A stretch of DNA of 28,599 nucleotides from Gammaproteobacteria bacterium (GTDB lineage Bacteria > Pseudomonadota > Gammaproteobacteria > DSM-16500). A program made the position numbers and the translations under genes. This document shows, in pieces, positions 7,151-15,924 of the stretch; within the stretch, counting starts at the first letter, position 1; every line of letters starts with the position of its first letter. The stretch is from NCBI GenBank assembly GCA_021323555.1, contig JAJONP010000021.1, forward strand, positions 1 through 28,599, in the 5' to 3' direction. The notes below the pieces were generated by a model that worked only from the letters and a program-made list of their open reading frames with translations, was not told the origin of the DNA and ran no database searches.

Positions 7151-8865
7151 CAGAAATCAGCTCCTATATTAAATAGGATACTCTTAGGTTTCCAAGATTT
7201 TGATTCGGCACGTGCCAAATAAATTTGGACAGGGCCAATCGGTGATATATAAACAAAACCAAAACCAGTCCCTCGTTGGAACCCTTGATTAAACTTATTG
7301 GTTGCTGTACCTACATCATAAAATACTGCGCCATAGATTTTATCAACAATACGATGCTGGTATTCAGCACTGGCTATTTCCAAATATCGGCCTGGCCCAA
7401 TGCTACCATAGTTATACCCGCGAATACTGCCTGGCCCGCCTGCCAGGTATTGTAATGTTAACGGTAATTGATTAATGTCATTAACCACCGTATAGCCTAA
7501 ATCTCCTCGTAAAATAATACGACTGGGCGGAGTCGGGCTGAAAATAAATTTTATCTTCAGCTCACTTTGCAGAAAACTCGTTGTCGAAAATAATTTTTCA
7601 TTGGCGCCTTGTAAAGTAAAGCTGATCATTCTTCCAGAATGCGCATCGACACTATTGTCAGTAACGATATGAGAAATAGTATAAGCAGGATAGAATTCAT
7701 GGCTATTCCTGTGGGGTCGATTGTTGAAAGTATATTGTTCATTCAGTAAATTAAGCGAGAGTGAATGCTGCCATTCACCTCGCATTTTTACATAAGCCCC
7801 ACTGAGCAATTCAGAGAAACTATTACCATTTTGCACCCTCAGTTCTTGCACGTTAGCGCCGAATGTATATTGATCAGTCAACGGATTAATCCCTGGTATA
7901 AAATATTTAACAGCCAATCCCTTTAATACCGGCGATAATTTTGCAAGTGCTGTAAGTTGTTGGCCTGCGTCACCCATATCTCGCCAATTCATGCCTGCCA
8001 ATAAACGAGGCCCTGTAAATGTTCCATAACCGACCCCTAATTTATAGTGTTTTCCTTGGTAGGCGCTTACTTGGACTGTTGTAGGCACTTTAAAATCTTC
8101 TATATGATTAAACTCCGGAACGACAGAGACTTCACTGAAATAACGGCTATTGCTTAAATCTTGCTGAAATTTCAAAACTTTTTGACTAGAAAAAGGTTCG
8201 CCAGCAGAAAATTCCTTAAACCGTTGTAAGAAACTTGGCGCAAAGCTACTTTTGGCAAAATTGAGTGAGCCAAAATAATATCGCTGTCCTGTATCCATAT
8301 GCAAAATAATAGCGGCTGTGTTTTTAGCCAGGTCAATACGGACTTCTTTTTTAATTAAGATGGCTTTTAAATAACCTTGGTTATTGACCGCCTGGAAAAA
8401 AGCTATCTTCGCTTCTTCATACTGGGGCATTAATAAAATATCGCCTGGTTTGAGAGGAAAATGATGAATAAATTCTTGAATAATGGGGTTGTCCTTTCCA
8501 GGGCCCGTCACATTTAAGTCAATATGGGCAATAAGGAGTGGCGATCCGGGATGAATGTGAAACTGTGCTATCCAAGTGGCTTTTCGATGAGAAAGAGTGG
8601 AATGAATATCGGCTTTAAAGTAGCCATAGGGTTGAAGTGCATTACGAATAATGTCAGGCGCATTGCTATAAAATTTTTTTATGTTATCACGCGTTAAAGT
8701 ATCACCATACGATTTTTTTTCAATTAAAAGAGCATGTTGCGCATTTTCTAATTTTTCCTGAGAAATACCTGAAATAATAATACGTAAATTCTCTGCTGCA
8801 AAAGACAACGAGTTAAGTAAGAAATAAAAAAAAATTAAAAAAATAAAACGGTTTAAGTATCCCAT
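7150..8865 (-). CDS. tamA: Outer-membrane translocation protein TamA (Omp85 family)
   Basis: A 571-residue Omp85 protein. It has a signal peptide (MGYLNRFIFLIFFYFLLNSL with SFA before the cleavage site), three POTRA-like domains to about residue 250, and a 16-strand barrel. Barrel hallmarks are the GGPGSIRGYNYGS segment (the Omp85 VRGY/F-type loop motif), GRYLEIASAEYQHRI, FYDVGTA and GFGFVYISPIGPVQIYLA, and the terminal residue is phenylalanine. The length matches E. coli TamA (577). An upstream TTG at 8961 is in frame but would place 32 charged residues before the signal peptide, so ATG 8865 (with GAGG upstream) is preferred. A possible promoter, TTGCGT-N17-TAATAT, ends about 70 bases upstream but is weak. 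It pairs with TamB. Confidence 0.92.
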   Translation of the reverse strand: MGYLNRFIFLIFFYFLLNSLSFAAENLRIIISGISQEKLENAQHALLIEKKSYGDTLTRDNIKKFYSNAPDIIRNALQPYGYFKADIHSTLSHRKATWIAQFHIHPGSPLLIAHIDLNVTGPGKDNPIIQEFIHHFPLKPGDILLMPQYEEAKIAFFQAVNNQGYLKAILIKKEVRIDLAKNTAAIILHMDTGQRYYFGSLNFAKSSFAPSFLQRFKEFSAGEPFSSQKVLKFQQDLSNSRYFSEVSVVPEFNHIEDFKVPTTVQVSAYQGKHYKLGVGYGTFTGPRLLAGMNWRDMGDAGQQLTALAKLSPVLKGLAVKYFIPGINPLTDQYTFGANVQELRVQNGNSFSELLSGAYVKMRGEWQHSLSLNLLNEQYTFNNRPHRNSHEFYPAYTISHIVTDNSVDAHSGRMISFTLQGANEKLFSTTSFLQSELKIKFIFSPTPPSRIILRGDLGYTVVNDINQLPLTLQYLAGGPGSIRGYNYGSIGPGRYLEIASAEYQHRIVDKIYGAVFYDVGTATNKFNQGFQRGTGFGFVYISPIGPVQIYLARAESKSWKPKSILFNIGADF

Positions 8866-8964
8866 TTTTTTATTTGCCTCGAAAGCCTTATGTAGATTTT
8901 TTTTGGCACTTTTAAGTGCATTTTTTACAAAAATATTACTCGTATATGATAAGACACGCAAGGT

Positions 8965-9006
8965 GGTGGATTACGACGCCAAAAAACGGCGTCTAATCCA
9001 CCCTAC
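8965..9006. repeat. REP-like palindrome
   Basis: GGTGGATTACGACGCC (8965-8980) and GGCGTCTAATCCACC (8988-9002) form a 15-bp stem with one bulged base and loop AAAAAAC. The flank GTAGGG (read on the minus strand) completes the common GTAGGGTGGATTAG-type repeated palindrome found interspersed in many bacterial genomes. It lies between the divergent tamA and 9080 genes and lacks a T-tract, so terminator function is doubtful. Confidence 0.7.
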
Positions 9007-9079
9007 AAAGAAAAAATATTTCATTATATAAAATATTTGATAGAATAACTTTTAATCTTTATTTTTTAAAGAGGTCTAT

Positions 9080-9217
9080 ATGCCATTGAAAAAAGGAAAA
9101 TCAAAAAAAGTAATTTCTCAAAATATAAGAACTGAAATAAAAGCGGGAAAGCCCCAAAAACAAGCAGTGGCGATTGCTCTGCAAAAAGCAGGAAAATCAA
9201 AGAAAAAAAAGAAATAA
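9080..9217 (+). CDS. 45-residue lysine-rich small protein
   Basis: ATG 9080, preceded by AAGAGG six bases upstream, opens a 45-codon [13 protein letters not shown], then [15 protein letters not shown], then [20 protein letters not shown]. The core [20 protein letters not shown] is a recurrent pattern in short basic proteins of bacteria and phages, similar to the DUF6496-type KQAxAIAL motif. More than a third of residues are lysine, so nucleic-acid binding is plausible but unproven. The aldo/keto reductase ATG follows 29 bases after its stop codon and the two may be co-transcribed. Confidence 0.72.
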   Translation: MPLKKGKSKKVISQNIRTEIKAGKPQKQAVAIALQKAGKSKKKKK

Positions 9218-9246
9218 TTTTCAAGAATATGTTTGACTGAAAATAT

Positions 9247-10044
9247 ATGATAAAAAAAACACTGTTAGGCACTACTGAAATTGTAGTAAGCCGTATTGGC
9301 TTAGGTACTGTTAAATTTGGCCGCAATACCAAAATCAATTATCCTGAGGCATTTTCTTTGCCAAGCGATGATACCATCCTCGCCTTATTAAATTGTGCGC
9401 AAGAATTAGGGGTTAATCTATTAGATACCGCACCTGCTTATGGTACGAGCGAAGAACGATTAGGAAAGCTCATTAAAAATCAGCGCCATGATTGGGTGCT
9501 CTGCTCTAAAGTGGGAGAAGAATTTATCGATGGCGAATCTTCTTTTTGTTTTTCTGCTGAGCACACGCGAAAAAGTATTGAGCGTAGTTTGCAACGTTTG
9601 AAAACGGATTATTTGGATATTGTATTGGTGCATTCAAATGGCGATGACAAAAATATTATTGAAGAAAGTTCTATTTTTTCTGTACTCGCTGAAATGAAGA
9701 AAACAGGTCTTCTACGCGCATTTGGGATGTCAACCAAAACAATAGAAGGCGGTCTTTTAGCAATCGATCACGCGGATATTGTCATGGTGACATATAACCC
9801 TATTCAAAAAGAAGAGCAGCCTGTCATCGCTTATGCACATCAAAAAAATAAAGGTGTTTTAATTAAAAAAGCTTTCGCAAGCGGTCATTTACAGAAAATC
9901 GCTGGTGATGATCCCGTACAAGTGGCGATGGATTTTATTTTTAGAGAACCTGGCGTGACCAGTGTTATCACAGGCACTTTGAATCAAATGCATTTAAAAC
10001 ATACTGTCGAATGTGCAAAAAAGGCTTTTATCGCTCAAGAGTAA
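9247..10044 (+). CDS. Aldo/keto reductase family oxidoreductase
   Basis: A 265-residue cytoplasmic (alpha/beta)8-barrel protein of the NAD(P)H-dependent AKR superfamily. The catalytic tetrad is visible: D60 and Y65 (LLDTAPAYGTSEERLG), K88 (CSKVG) and H129 (LVHSNG). The phosphate-binding end of the barrel appears as GVTSVITGTLN. The length is slightly short for the family (300 or more). The substrate cannot be deduced. No pathway partner is adjacent; it lies between the small basic ORF and the first AAA/nuclease gene. A possible broad-specificity carbonyl reductase. Confidence 0.88.
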   Translation: MIKKTLLGTTEIVVSRIGLGTVKFGRNTKINYPEAFSLPSDDTILALLNCAQELGVNLLDTAPAYGTSEERLGKLIKNQRHDWVLCSKVGEEFIDGESSFCFSAEHTRKSIERSLQRLKTDYLDIVLVHSNGDDKNIIEESSIFSVLAEMKKTGLLRAFGMSTKTIEGGLLAIDHADIVMVTYNPIQKEEQPVIAYAHQKNKGVLIKKAFASGHLQKIAGDDPVQVAMDFIFREPGVTSVITGTLNQMHLKHTVECAKKAFIAQE

Positions 10045-10192
10045 ATACATTTGAGGATTTTGCAGATATAGTAAAAAATTCGCGAAAAAACTTATTTTTG
10101 CGCATAAAAATGTATCAGATATGCCAAAAGAGTTATATAATTCATGCTAATAAAGTATGGGTTTCTTTAGAAAATAGAATACGAGAATACCG

Positions 10193-11899
10193 ATGGCGTC
10201 ATTACCGATTGGTTACGATAATTTTAGAGCACTTATTGAAAATCAATTAGATTTTGTTGATAAAAGTCTGTTTATCCATGAAATTATTGAGGATGTAACC
10301 ATACAATCAGCCGTCATTACACGGCCACGTCGTTTTGGGAAAACATTGAATTTATCCATGTTACATCATTTCTTATCGGAAGAGGTTAATGGCAAATCAA
10401 CAAAAAATTTATTTGATGGCTTAAAAATTACTGAAAATAAAGATCTCTGCGAAAAGTATCAAGGAAAATATCCTGTTATTTTTGTGACGTTTAAAGATGT
10501 CAAGAACGAACATTATGAAGAAGCGTATGAGAAACTCTGCAAGTTGATGAGTGATGTTTATTTAGAACATGATCTCTTACTAACAAGTCCAAAATTGCGT
10601 GATTCTCAAAAAAGAACGTTTGAACGCATTCTTGAACGAACAGGTTCTAAAGCAGAGGTAACAGAGGCACTAAAAGATTTAACAACCTACCTGTCTCGCC
10701 ATTATGGCGTGAATCCCTGGTTATTAATTGACGAGTATGATACACCGATTCAAGCGAGTTATATCCATCACTATTATGATCCGATGATGAATATCATGCG
10801 TGGCATGTTCAGTTCCGCACTAAAAACCAATCCCTATCTCTATCGGGCGGTCATCACGGGCATCTTACGTGTTGCGAAGAAAAGCCTATTTTCAGGGATT
10901 AATAACTTAAAAGTCTATTCGGTCCTTCATCCTCGCTATAGCACTCAATTTGGTTTTACAGAAGAAGAAGTGGATGTTTTAGTGAAAAAACATCATTTAG
11001 AGCACCAATTCCCTGGCATTAAAGAATGGTACAACGGGTATCAGATAGGGGATACTGTTCTTTATAATCCGTGGTCCATTGCCAATTGTATTCAGGAAAA
11101 AGGAGATTTAGTTCCTTATTGGGTAAATACCAGTGATAATCAATTAATTCGCCGCATTTTAGTGAGGTCGAGTACTGCCTTTAAAGAACAATTTGAATTG
11201 TTATTACAAAATCAGCCTATTGAACAACTGATTGATGAAAATACCGTGTTTGGTGATTTAGAAAAAAATGAATTGGCTGCGTGGAGCTTATTGTTAATGT
11301 CGGGTTACTTGAAGGTTATTTCTGAAAAGAAAACAGATGATGGATTATGGTGTACCTTAACTATTCCAAACAAAGAAGTCAGAAATTTGTATCAGCAAAT
11401 CATCAAGCAATGGCTTTCAAATGGGCATGGCATTTCGTGGTATAACCAATTTCTTGACCATTTATTAACGGGAAATATTGATCTATTTGAGAAAGAATTG
11501 AAAGAACTCATGGAACAAACTGTCAGTAGCCACGATACAAGTCGCAATCCAGAAGCTTTTTATCATGGACTGATGATAGGCCTAACAGCCAGTTTATATC
11601 ATAGCGAACATTATGAAATTGAATCGAACAAAGAAAGCGGTTATGGGCGATATGATTATCTCATTTTTTCTCGTGACAAAAATAAACTGTCTCTTTTATT
11701 AGAATTTAAAAAAGCTGATCCTGTTAAAGAGCCTCAAGAATTAGAGAAGTATCTGGAGAAAGCTGCTCAAGAAGCGCTGGATCAAATTGACCAAAAACAC
11801 TATATGGCAGAGGCAAAACAACGAGGTAGTATCAAGATTTTAAAAGTAGGATTAGCCTTTTGTGGAAAGCACTTCAAAATAAAGCATGAGCGATCTTAA
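10193..11899 (+). CDS. AAA-ATPase-like protein with PD-(D/E)XK nuclease domain, copy 1
   Basis: A 568-residue member of the AAA-ATPase-like/DUF1703 family. The N-terminal half has the conserved opening LPIGYDNFRALIENQLDFVDK, a P-loop variant RPRRFGKT (residues 44-51) and a Walker B segment WLLIDEYDTPI with D180 and E181. The C-terminal part has a PD-(D/E)XK nuclease core: D488 (RYDYLIF) and E504-x-K506 (LLLEFKK). All key residues are present. The biological role of the family is unknown; members occur in multiple copies in host-associated bacteria. A second copy in the same orientation lies at 20060-21763, about four in five residues identical by eye. ATG 10193 was chosen because both copies are preceded by a shared ACGAGAATA stretch and start with this motif. 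It converges with folC. Confidence 0.88.
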   Translation: MASLPIGYDNFRALIENQLDFVDKSLFIHEIIEDVTIQSAVITRPRRFGKTLNLSMLHHFLSEEVNGKSTKNLFDGLKITENKDLCEKYQGKYPVIFVTFKDVKNEHYEEAYEKLCKLMSDVYLEHDLLLTSPKLRDSQKRTFERILERTGSKAEVTEALKDLTTYLSRHYGVNPWLLIDEYDTPIQASYIHHYYDPMMNIMRGMFSSALKTNPYLYRAVITGILRVAKKSLFSGINNLKVYSVLHPRYSTQFGFTEEEVDVLVKKHHLEHQFPGIKEWYNGYQIGDTVLYNPWSIANCIQEKGDLVPYWVNTSDNQLIRRILVRSSTAFKEQFELLLQNQPIEQLIDENTVFGDLEKNELAAWSLLLMSGYLKVISEKKTDDGLWCTLTIPNKEVRNLYQQIIKQWLSNGHGISWYNQFLDHLLTGNIDLFEKELKELMEQTVSSHDTSRNPEAFYHGLMIGLTASLYHSEHYEIESNKESGYGRYDYLIFSRDKNKLSLLLEFKKADPVKEPQELEKYLEKAAQEALDQIDQKHYMAEAKQRGSIKILKVGLAFCGKHFKIKHERS

Positions 11900-11942
11900 A
11901 AAGTTCCGATTCGAAAATTAAAAAAATATCACTGGCTTTTCA

Positions 11943-13175
11943 CTATTGCACCTCTGCCACCGTATGAAACGAACCAAACACCACCACGCGACCATTCGCC
12001 TCTGCCTGTTGCATAGCTATTTCATGTGCCTCTTTTATGGATGAATGAAAAATAACATTCTCTAAATTTGTTTTTCTAAAACAAGAAGCTAATAATTCTT
12101 GTGACGCAGCTCGTTCATTCTTTAATGGCGCCACATGCCAAACATCTATTAAATCCCGAATGACTTCTAATGTTGCTACAATGTCTTTATCCGCTAACAT
12201 TGAAAAAACTGCATACGTTTTGCCGTTACATGAATTTTCTTTCAAATAATTCGCTAACAATTTCACAGCCGATGGATTATGAGAAACATCTAAAATTTGT
12301 GTAACGGTTCCTGGTATGATTTGAAGGCGGCCGGGTAATTTAACTTTTTTTAAACCTGACTCTATTTCCATTCGCAATACAGGTAATTTTGTTTGTAATA
12401 ATTCGATAACCATTAGCACAGTCGACATATTTTGCAATGTTAAAGCCGGAAGAGGTAAATTATCTAACTTTGTTGGATGCAAACTCCACCAATCCCACGT
12501 TTCATTTTTTTTAGAAAACCCAAATTGCTGGCCTTGAAAAAATAAAGGTGTTTTGAACGTAGCTGCATACTGGATGAGTGATGATGGCGGATCAAAATCG
12601 CCATAGACAGCAGGCTGATAAGGACGAAAAATACCTGCCTTTTCACGTGCAATCGCTTCGCGCGTATTCCCTAACCAGGCAGCATGATCAATATCAATGC
12701 TTGAAACGACAGCAATATCCGCATCCAAAATATTAACCGCATCCCACCGCCCTCCCATTCCGACTTCCAAAACCCAAATATCAAGGTTTGCTTCCTTAAA
12801 AATAACCATTGCCGCCAGGGTACCAAATTCAAATAAAGTTAGCGTTATTTGGCCACATACACTTGCTACGCGTTCAAATGCATCGCATAACCACTCATCT
12901 GTCACAGATTGCCCTTGCAAACGCACTTGTTCGTTATAACGAAATAAAAAAGGCGATGTAAAAGCGCCTACTTTATAGCCTGCTGCCAGCATGATTGCCT
13001 CAATACCTGCAACACACGACCCTTTGCCATTCGTACCTGCCACTGTGATGATTGGGCACAATGAATCGACTATTCCAAGCCTCTTCGCCACCTCTTTAGT
13101 TCGTTCCAAACTCAAATCAACTTCCATCGGATGGGCTGATTTAATCGTTTCAAGCCATTCTTTTAGACTTTTCAT
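11943..13175 (-). CDS. folC: Folylpolyglutamate/dihydrofolate synthase
   Basis: A cytoplasmic Mur-ligase-like ATPase of folate biosynthesis that adds glutamate to dihydropteroate and polyglutamylates folates. The P-loop is VAGTNGKGSCVAGIEAIM near residue 45. It is followed by TSPFLFRYNEQVR (the omega-loop/folate region), LEVGMGGRWDAVN, and SSIDIDHAAWLGNTREAIA with the metal-binding region and carbamylated-lysine neighbourhood EKAGIF. The C-terminal domain starts at LDVSHNPSAVKLL. At 410 residues it is full length (E. coli 422). ATG 13175 was used; a GTG directly precedes it. It stands alone, without accD or dedD, and is divergent from rpmH across the candidate origin. Confidence 0.95.
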   Translation of the reverse strand: MKSLKEWLETIKSAHPMEVDLSLERTKEVAKRLGIVDSLCPIITVAGTNGKGSCVAGIEAIMLAAGYKVGAFTSPFLFRYNEQVRLQGQSVTDEWLCDAFERVASVCGQITLTLFEFGTLAAMVIFKEANLDIWVLEVGMGGRWDAVNILDADIAVVSSIDIDHAAWLGNTREAIAREKAGIFRPYQPAVYGDFDPPSSLIQYAATFKTPLFFQGQQFGFSKKNETWDWWSLHPTKLDNLPLPALTLQNMSTVLMVIELLQTKLPVLRMEIESGLKKVKLPGRLQIIPGTVTQILDVSHNPSAVKLLANYLKENSCNGKTYAVFSMLADKDIVATLEVIRDLIDVWHVAPLKNERAASQELLASCFRKTNLENVIFHSSIKEAHEIAMQQAEANGRVVVFGSFHTVAEVQ

Positions 13176-13455
13176 CACTTGATAGCCTGTTCACAACACC
13201 TAATAAAGCTCTGGATTCTCTGTGCATAATCTTAAAAAATCAAGACCTGCCTATTTTTATCCTATTTCATACCTATTAAACCACATTCATCACCCTTATT
13301 ATCCACAGACTAATACACCTGTAACCCTCTGAATGAATGCTGAAATATCAAGTTTTCAACAGAAAATCTTTCCTATATAAATAATAGCTACAAAATATAG
13401 AAAATATATAAAAGCTTATATTAATTATTCTCAAAATTTTCAAAAAAATTATTAT
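13176..13455. other. Candidate replication origin region (DnaA boxes plus AT-rich tract)
   Basis: The folC/rpmH gap holds a perfect DnaA box TTATCCACA (13299-13307) and an R1-class box TGTGCATAA (13221-13229, inverse of TTATGCACA). Weaker look-alikes are at 13197 and 13277. To the right, 13370-13455 is almost entirely A and T and could serve as an unwinding element. In many gammaproteobacteria rpmH-rnpA-yidC-mnmE borders oriC and dnaA; here the neighbour is folC. Only two strong boxes are seen, fewer than in E. coli oriC. Confidence 0.5.
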
Positions 13456-13484
13456 TTGACAAGAATACGAATGCCCCCTATCAT
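13456..13484 (+). promoter_or_regulatory. Sigma-70 promoter of the rpmH cluster
   Basis: TTGACA (13456-13461, perfect) and TATCAT (13479-13484, 5/6) are separated by 17 bases. Initiation near 13491 gives a leader of about 34 bases, with GGAAAG upstream of the rpmH ATG. A strong promoter fits an abundant ribosomal protein, and it may drive everything to polA. Confidence 0.82.
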
Positions 13485-13524
13485 TACCGACCTTGTACGT
13501 TTTAATAAATAACTGGAAAGTCCA

Positions 13525-13659
13525 ATGAAAAGAACCTATCAACCCAGCACACTTAAACGAAAAAGAACACATGGTTTCAGGGCACGTATGGCTACTAAAG
13601 ATGGCCGCGCTGTATTAAGCAGACGCCGTGCTAAAGGCAGAAAACAATTAACCGTATAA
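13525..13659 (+). CDS. rpmH: 50S ribosomal protein L34
   Basis: A 44-residue highly basic protein of the large ribosomal subunit: [19 protein letters not shown], then [20 protein letters not shown] and KQLTV. This is nearly the textbook L34 sequence. GGAAAG lies just upstream of the ATG and the sigma-70 promoter ends about 40 bases before it. It begins the rpmH-rnpA-yidD-yidC-mnmE cluster. Confidence 0.98.
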   Translation: MKRTYQPSTLKRKRTHGFRARMATKDGRAVLSRRRAKGRKQLTV

Positions 13660-13678
13660 AAATTTTACTGAGTTAATT

Positions 13679-14023
13679 GTGACTTTTCCTCGAAGCCATA
13701 GATTAGTGAGTAAAGCAGACTATAAATCACTGTTTGATAAATCTAAAAAAACAAGTCAAAAATACTTGTTGGTTTTGTCTAAGCCAAACCAAAAATTCCA
13801 CGCTAGGCTAGGACTTGTTGTAGGAAAGCGTGCTGTTAACAGTGCCGTGATAAGAAATCGAATAAAACGGGTGATACGAAATAGTTTTAGTCAAAACCAA
13901 GAATTTTTAAAAGGTTTAGATGTTGTTGTGATTGCTCGCGAACAATGTGGCAAATTAAGCAAACAAACACTACGCGAAGGAATAGATCAATTATGGAAAA
14001 AATTATTAACAACAGTCTCATAA
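13679..14023 (+). CDS. rnpA: Ribonuclease P protein component
   Basis: The 114-residue basic protein subunit of RNase P, which helps the catalytic RNA cleave tRNA 5' leaders. The family signature is intact: [20 protein letters not shown] followed by KRVIRNSF, with the conserved RNR/KR helix. The N-terminal [18 protein letters not shown] matches the substrate-leader binding cleft. It starts with GTG at 13679, 19 bases after the rpmH stop codon, with no strong ribosome binding site. Low-efficiency initiation is common for rnpA relative to rpmH. Its 3' end overlaps yidD by 31 bases. Confidence 0.96.
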   Translation: MTFPRSHRLVSKADYKSLFDKSKKTSQKYLLVLSKPNQKFHARLGLVVGKRAVNSAVIRNRIKRVIRNSFSQNQEFLKGLDVVVIAREQCGKLSKQTLREGIDQLWKKLLTTVS

Positions 14024-14220
14024 TAATTTTAAAAACTTACCAATACCTACTAAGTCCTTTATTAGGCCATTGTTGTCGTTTTTATCCTTCTTGTTCTGAA
14101 TATTCGATTGAAGCCATTAAATCTCATGGTATTTTAAAAGGAAGTTATCTAGCATTGTATCGAATTTTACGTTGCCATCCTTGGTGTCAAGGTGGTATTG
14201 ATCTTGTACCGGAAAAATAA
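13993..14220 (+). CDS. yidD: Membrane protein insertion efficiency factor YidD
   Basis: A 75-residue protein with the YidD core [20 protein letters not shown] and the C-terminal [15 protein letters not shown], including the conserved cysteines. The N-terminal amphipathic stretch ([17 protein letters not shown]) fits attachment to the inner membrane, where it assists YidC-dependent insertion. An in-frame ATG at 13945 exists, but ATG 13993 gives the usual family length. It overlaps rnpA by 31 bases and ends three bases before yidC. Confidence 0.95.
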   Translation: MEKIINNSLIIILKTYQYLLSPLLGHCCRFYPSCSEYSIEAIKSHGILKGSYLALYRILRCHPWCQGGIDLVPEK

Positions 14221-14223
14221 CCT

Positions 14224-15924
14224 ATGTTAACTAAGTTACTTGATATTTTTAGAATTGCCTTATATGGTGCACTCGTCTCCGTTTTATTACTTTTTTATCA
14301 AGCATGGGAAAAAGAACATACCAGTGCAATAACTTCACCTACGTCTAATCCGACTTTTTCTAATATTACTCATCATTCAAACAATTACATTCCTAGTACA
14401 ACATTACAAACAAATTCTAATACGACAGTTCCTGTTATTGCAGCTACAAAAAATATAACCCCTGCACAAAATAGTATTCATGTGACAACAGATACACTCG
14501 AAGCAGATATTGACACAGTGGGTGGCAACATCACTCAAATAAAATTACTAAATTACCCTGCTGAACTCCATTCTTCTCAGCCTTTTTTATTATTGAATAA
14601 TTTACCTAATACGCAATATTTAGCGCAAAGTGGATTATTAAATCCGAATGGGCCGGATACGACACAAGGCCAAGCAGTGTATTCTACAGAACAAAAAAAT
14701 TATAGCCTTTTACCTAATCAATCCAATTTACAAGTAAAACTCTATTGGCAAAATGCGCAAGGGGTCAAAATTACTAAAATTTTTACTTTTCAACGTAATC
14801 AATATGAAATTGGTGTCAATTATCAAATTAATAATCAATCATCACAACCCTGGGATGGCAATCTTTATTTACAATTATTACGTAAAGATTTGCCCGATGC
14901 CCATCAAAACCGTTTAAGTACGACAGCAACTTATTTTGGGGCGGCTATATCAAGCCCTGATAAACGATTCCAAAAAATTTCTTTTAATTCCATGAAAGAA
15001 AAAAATATAGATCAGACTATCACAGGTGGCTGGGCTGCTATGATACAACATTATTTTGTGAGCGCTTGGGTCCCAGAAAATACACAGCCCTTACAGTATT
15101 TTTCTCATGTTACACAAGATGGCTTATATACTATTGGTATGATTAGCCCCAAAATCAGTGCGCAACCAGGTGAAACAATCACAACCCACGCTAAGCTTTA
15201 TACGGGGCCTGCGATTGCTGATTATTTAGAACAAGCCGCGCCTGGATTAAAACTTACGATTGATTATGGGTGGTTTTGGTTTATTTCAGGCATTATTTTT
15301 TGGATGATGCAACATATCTATAATGTAATAGGTAATTGGGGTTGGTCTATTGTCATTGTCACTTTAATTATAAAATTGATGTTTTATCATTTGTCTGCAA
15401 AAAGTTATCGTTCAATGAACGGTATGAAAAAATTACAACCTCAACTTGCACTCCTTAAAGAGCGTTATGGTGATGATAAACAGAAATTTACACAAGCTAC
15501 CTTAGAACTTTATAAAAAAGAAAAAGTTAATCCAATGAGTGGTTGCTTGCCTATTTTAGTGCAAATTCCCGTTTTTATAGGACTTTATTGGGTCCTTATT
15601 GAAAGCGTACAGTTACGACAGGCACCTTTTATCTTTTGGATTCATGATTTATCGATGAAAGATCCATTTTATGTGTTGCCTGTATTAATGGGATTATCTA
15701 TGTTTTTACAACAACGATTAAATCCACCGCCACCTGATCCCATGCAAGCAAAAATAATGATGTTAATGCCTATTGTATTTACGGTATTGTTTATGAATTT
15801 TCCTGCGGGTTTGATGTTGTATTGGTTTATAAATAATACTCTTTCATTTTTACAACAGTGGTTTATTATGCGAAGTGTTAATCAACCACAAATAAAAATG
15901 GGTACAAAGAAAAAACTAAAATAA
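14224..15924 (+). CDS. yidC: Membrane protein insertase YidC
   Basis: A 566-residue inner-membrane insertase of the Oxa1/Alb3 family, working alone or with SecYEG. It has an N-terminal membrane segment (IALYGALVSVLLLFYQAW), then a serine/threonine/asparagine-rich linker and a large periplasmic beta domain (about residues 70-345). The conserved five-helix core starts near 350: WSIVIVTLIIKLMFYHLSAK, then KKLQPQLALLKERYGDDKQK, KVNPMSGCLPILVQIPVFIG, and the last helices ending LQQWFIM. A lysine (LIIKLMF) stands where E. coli has Arg366, a common conservative variant. Its stop codon overlaps the mnmE start (TAATG). Confidence 0.97.
   Translation: MLTKLLDIFRIALYGALVSVLLLFYQAWEKEHTSAITSPTSNPTFSNITHHSNNYIPSTTLQTNSNTTVPVIAATKNITPAQNSIHVTTDTLEADIDTVGGNITQIKLLNYPAELHSSQPFLLLNNLPNTQYLAQSGLLNPNGPDTTQGQAVYSTEQKNYSLLPNQSNLQVKLYWQNAQGVKITKIFTFQRNQYEIGVNYQINNQSSQPWDGNLYLQLLRKDLPDAHQNRLSTTATYFGAAISSPDKRFQKISFNSMKEKNIDQTITGGWAAMIQHYFVSAWVPENTQPLQYFSHVTQDGLYTIGMISPKISAQPGETITTHAKLYTGPAIADYLEQAAPGLKLTIDYGWFWFISGIIFWMMQHIYNVIGNWGWSIVIVTLIIKLMFYHLSAKSYRSMNGMKKLQPQLALLKERYGDDKQKFTQATLELYKKEKVNPMSGCLPILVQIPVFIGLYWVLIESVQLRQAPFIFWIHDLSMKDPFYVLPVLMGLSMFLQQRLNPPPPDPMQAKIMMLMPIVFTVLFMNFPAGLMLYWFINNTLSFLQQWFIMRSVNQPQIKMGTKKKLK

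Noticed and set aside
8906..8919. GCACT-TTTA-AGTGC hairpin followed by ATTTTTT as a terminator
   Set aside because: The T-tract is on the plus strand, where no upstream gene ends; on the tamA strand there is no T-tract. The stem is only five base pairs.
8866..8961. A longer TamA beginning at TTG 8961
   Set aside because: It would add 32 charged residues before an obvious signal peptide; ATG 8865 directly opens the signal peptide and gives the normal family length.
10011..10250. A 79-codon ORF bridging the aldo/keto reductase and AAA copy 1
   Set aside because: It overlaps both well-supported genes in other frames and has no ribosome binding site or recognisable motif.
12697..12939. Plus-strand ORFs opposite folC (12697-12939 and 12991-13182)
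   Set aside because: Antisense to conserved FolC motifs, including the P-loop; no supporting features.
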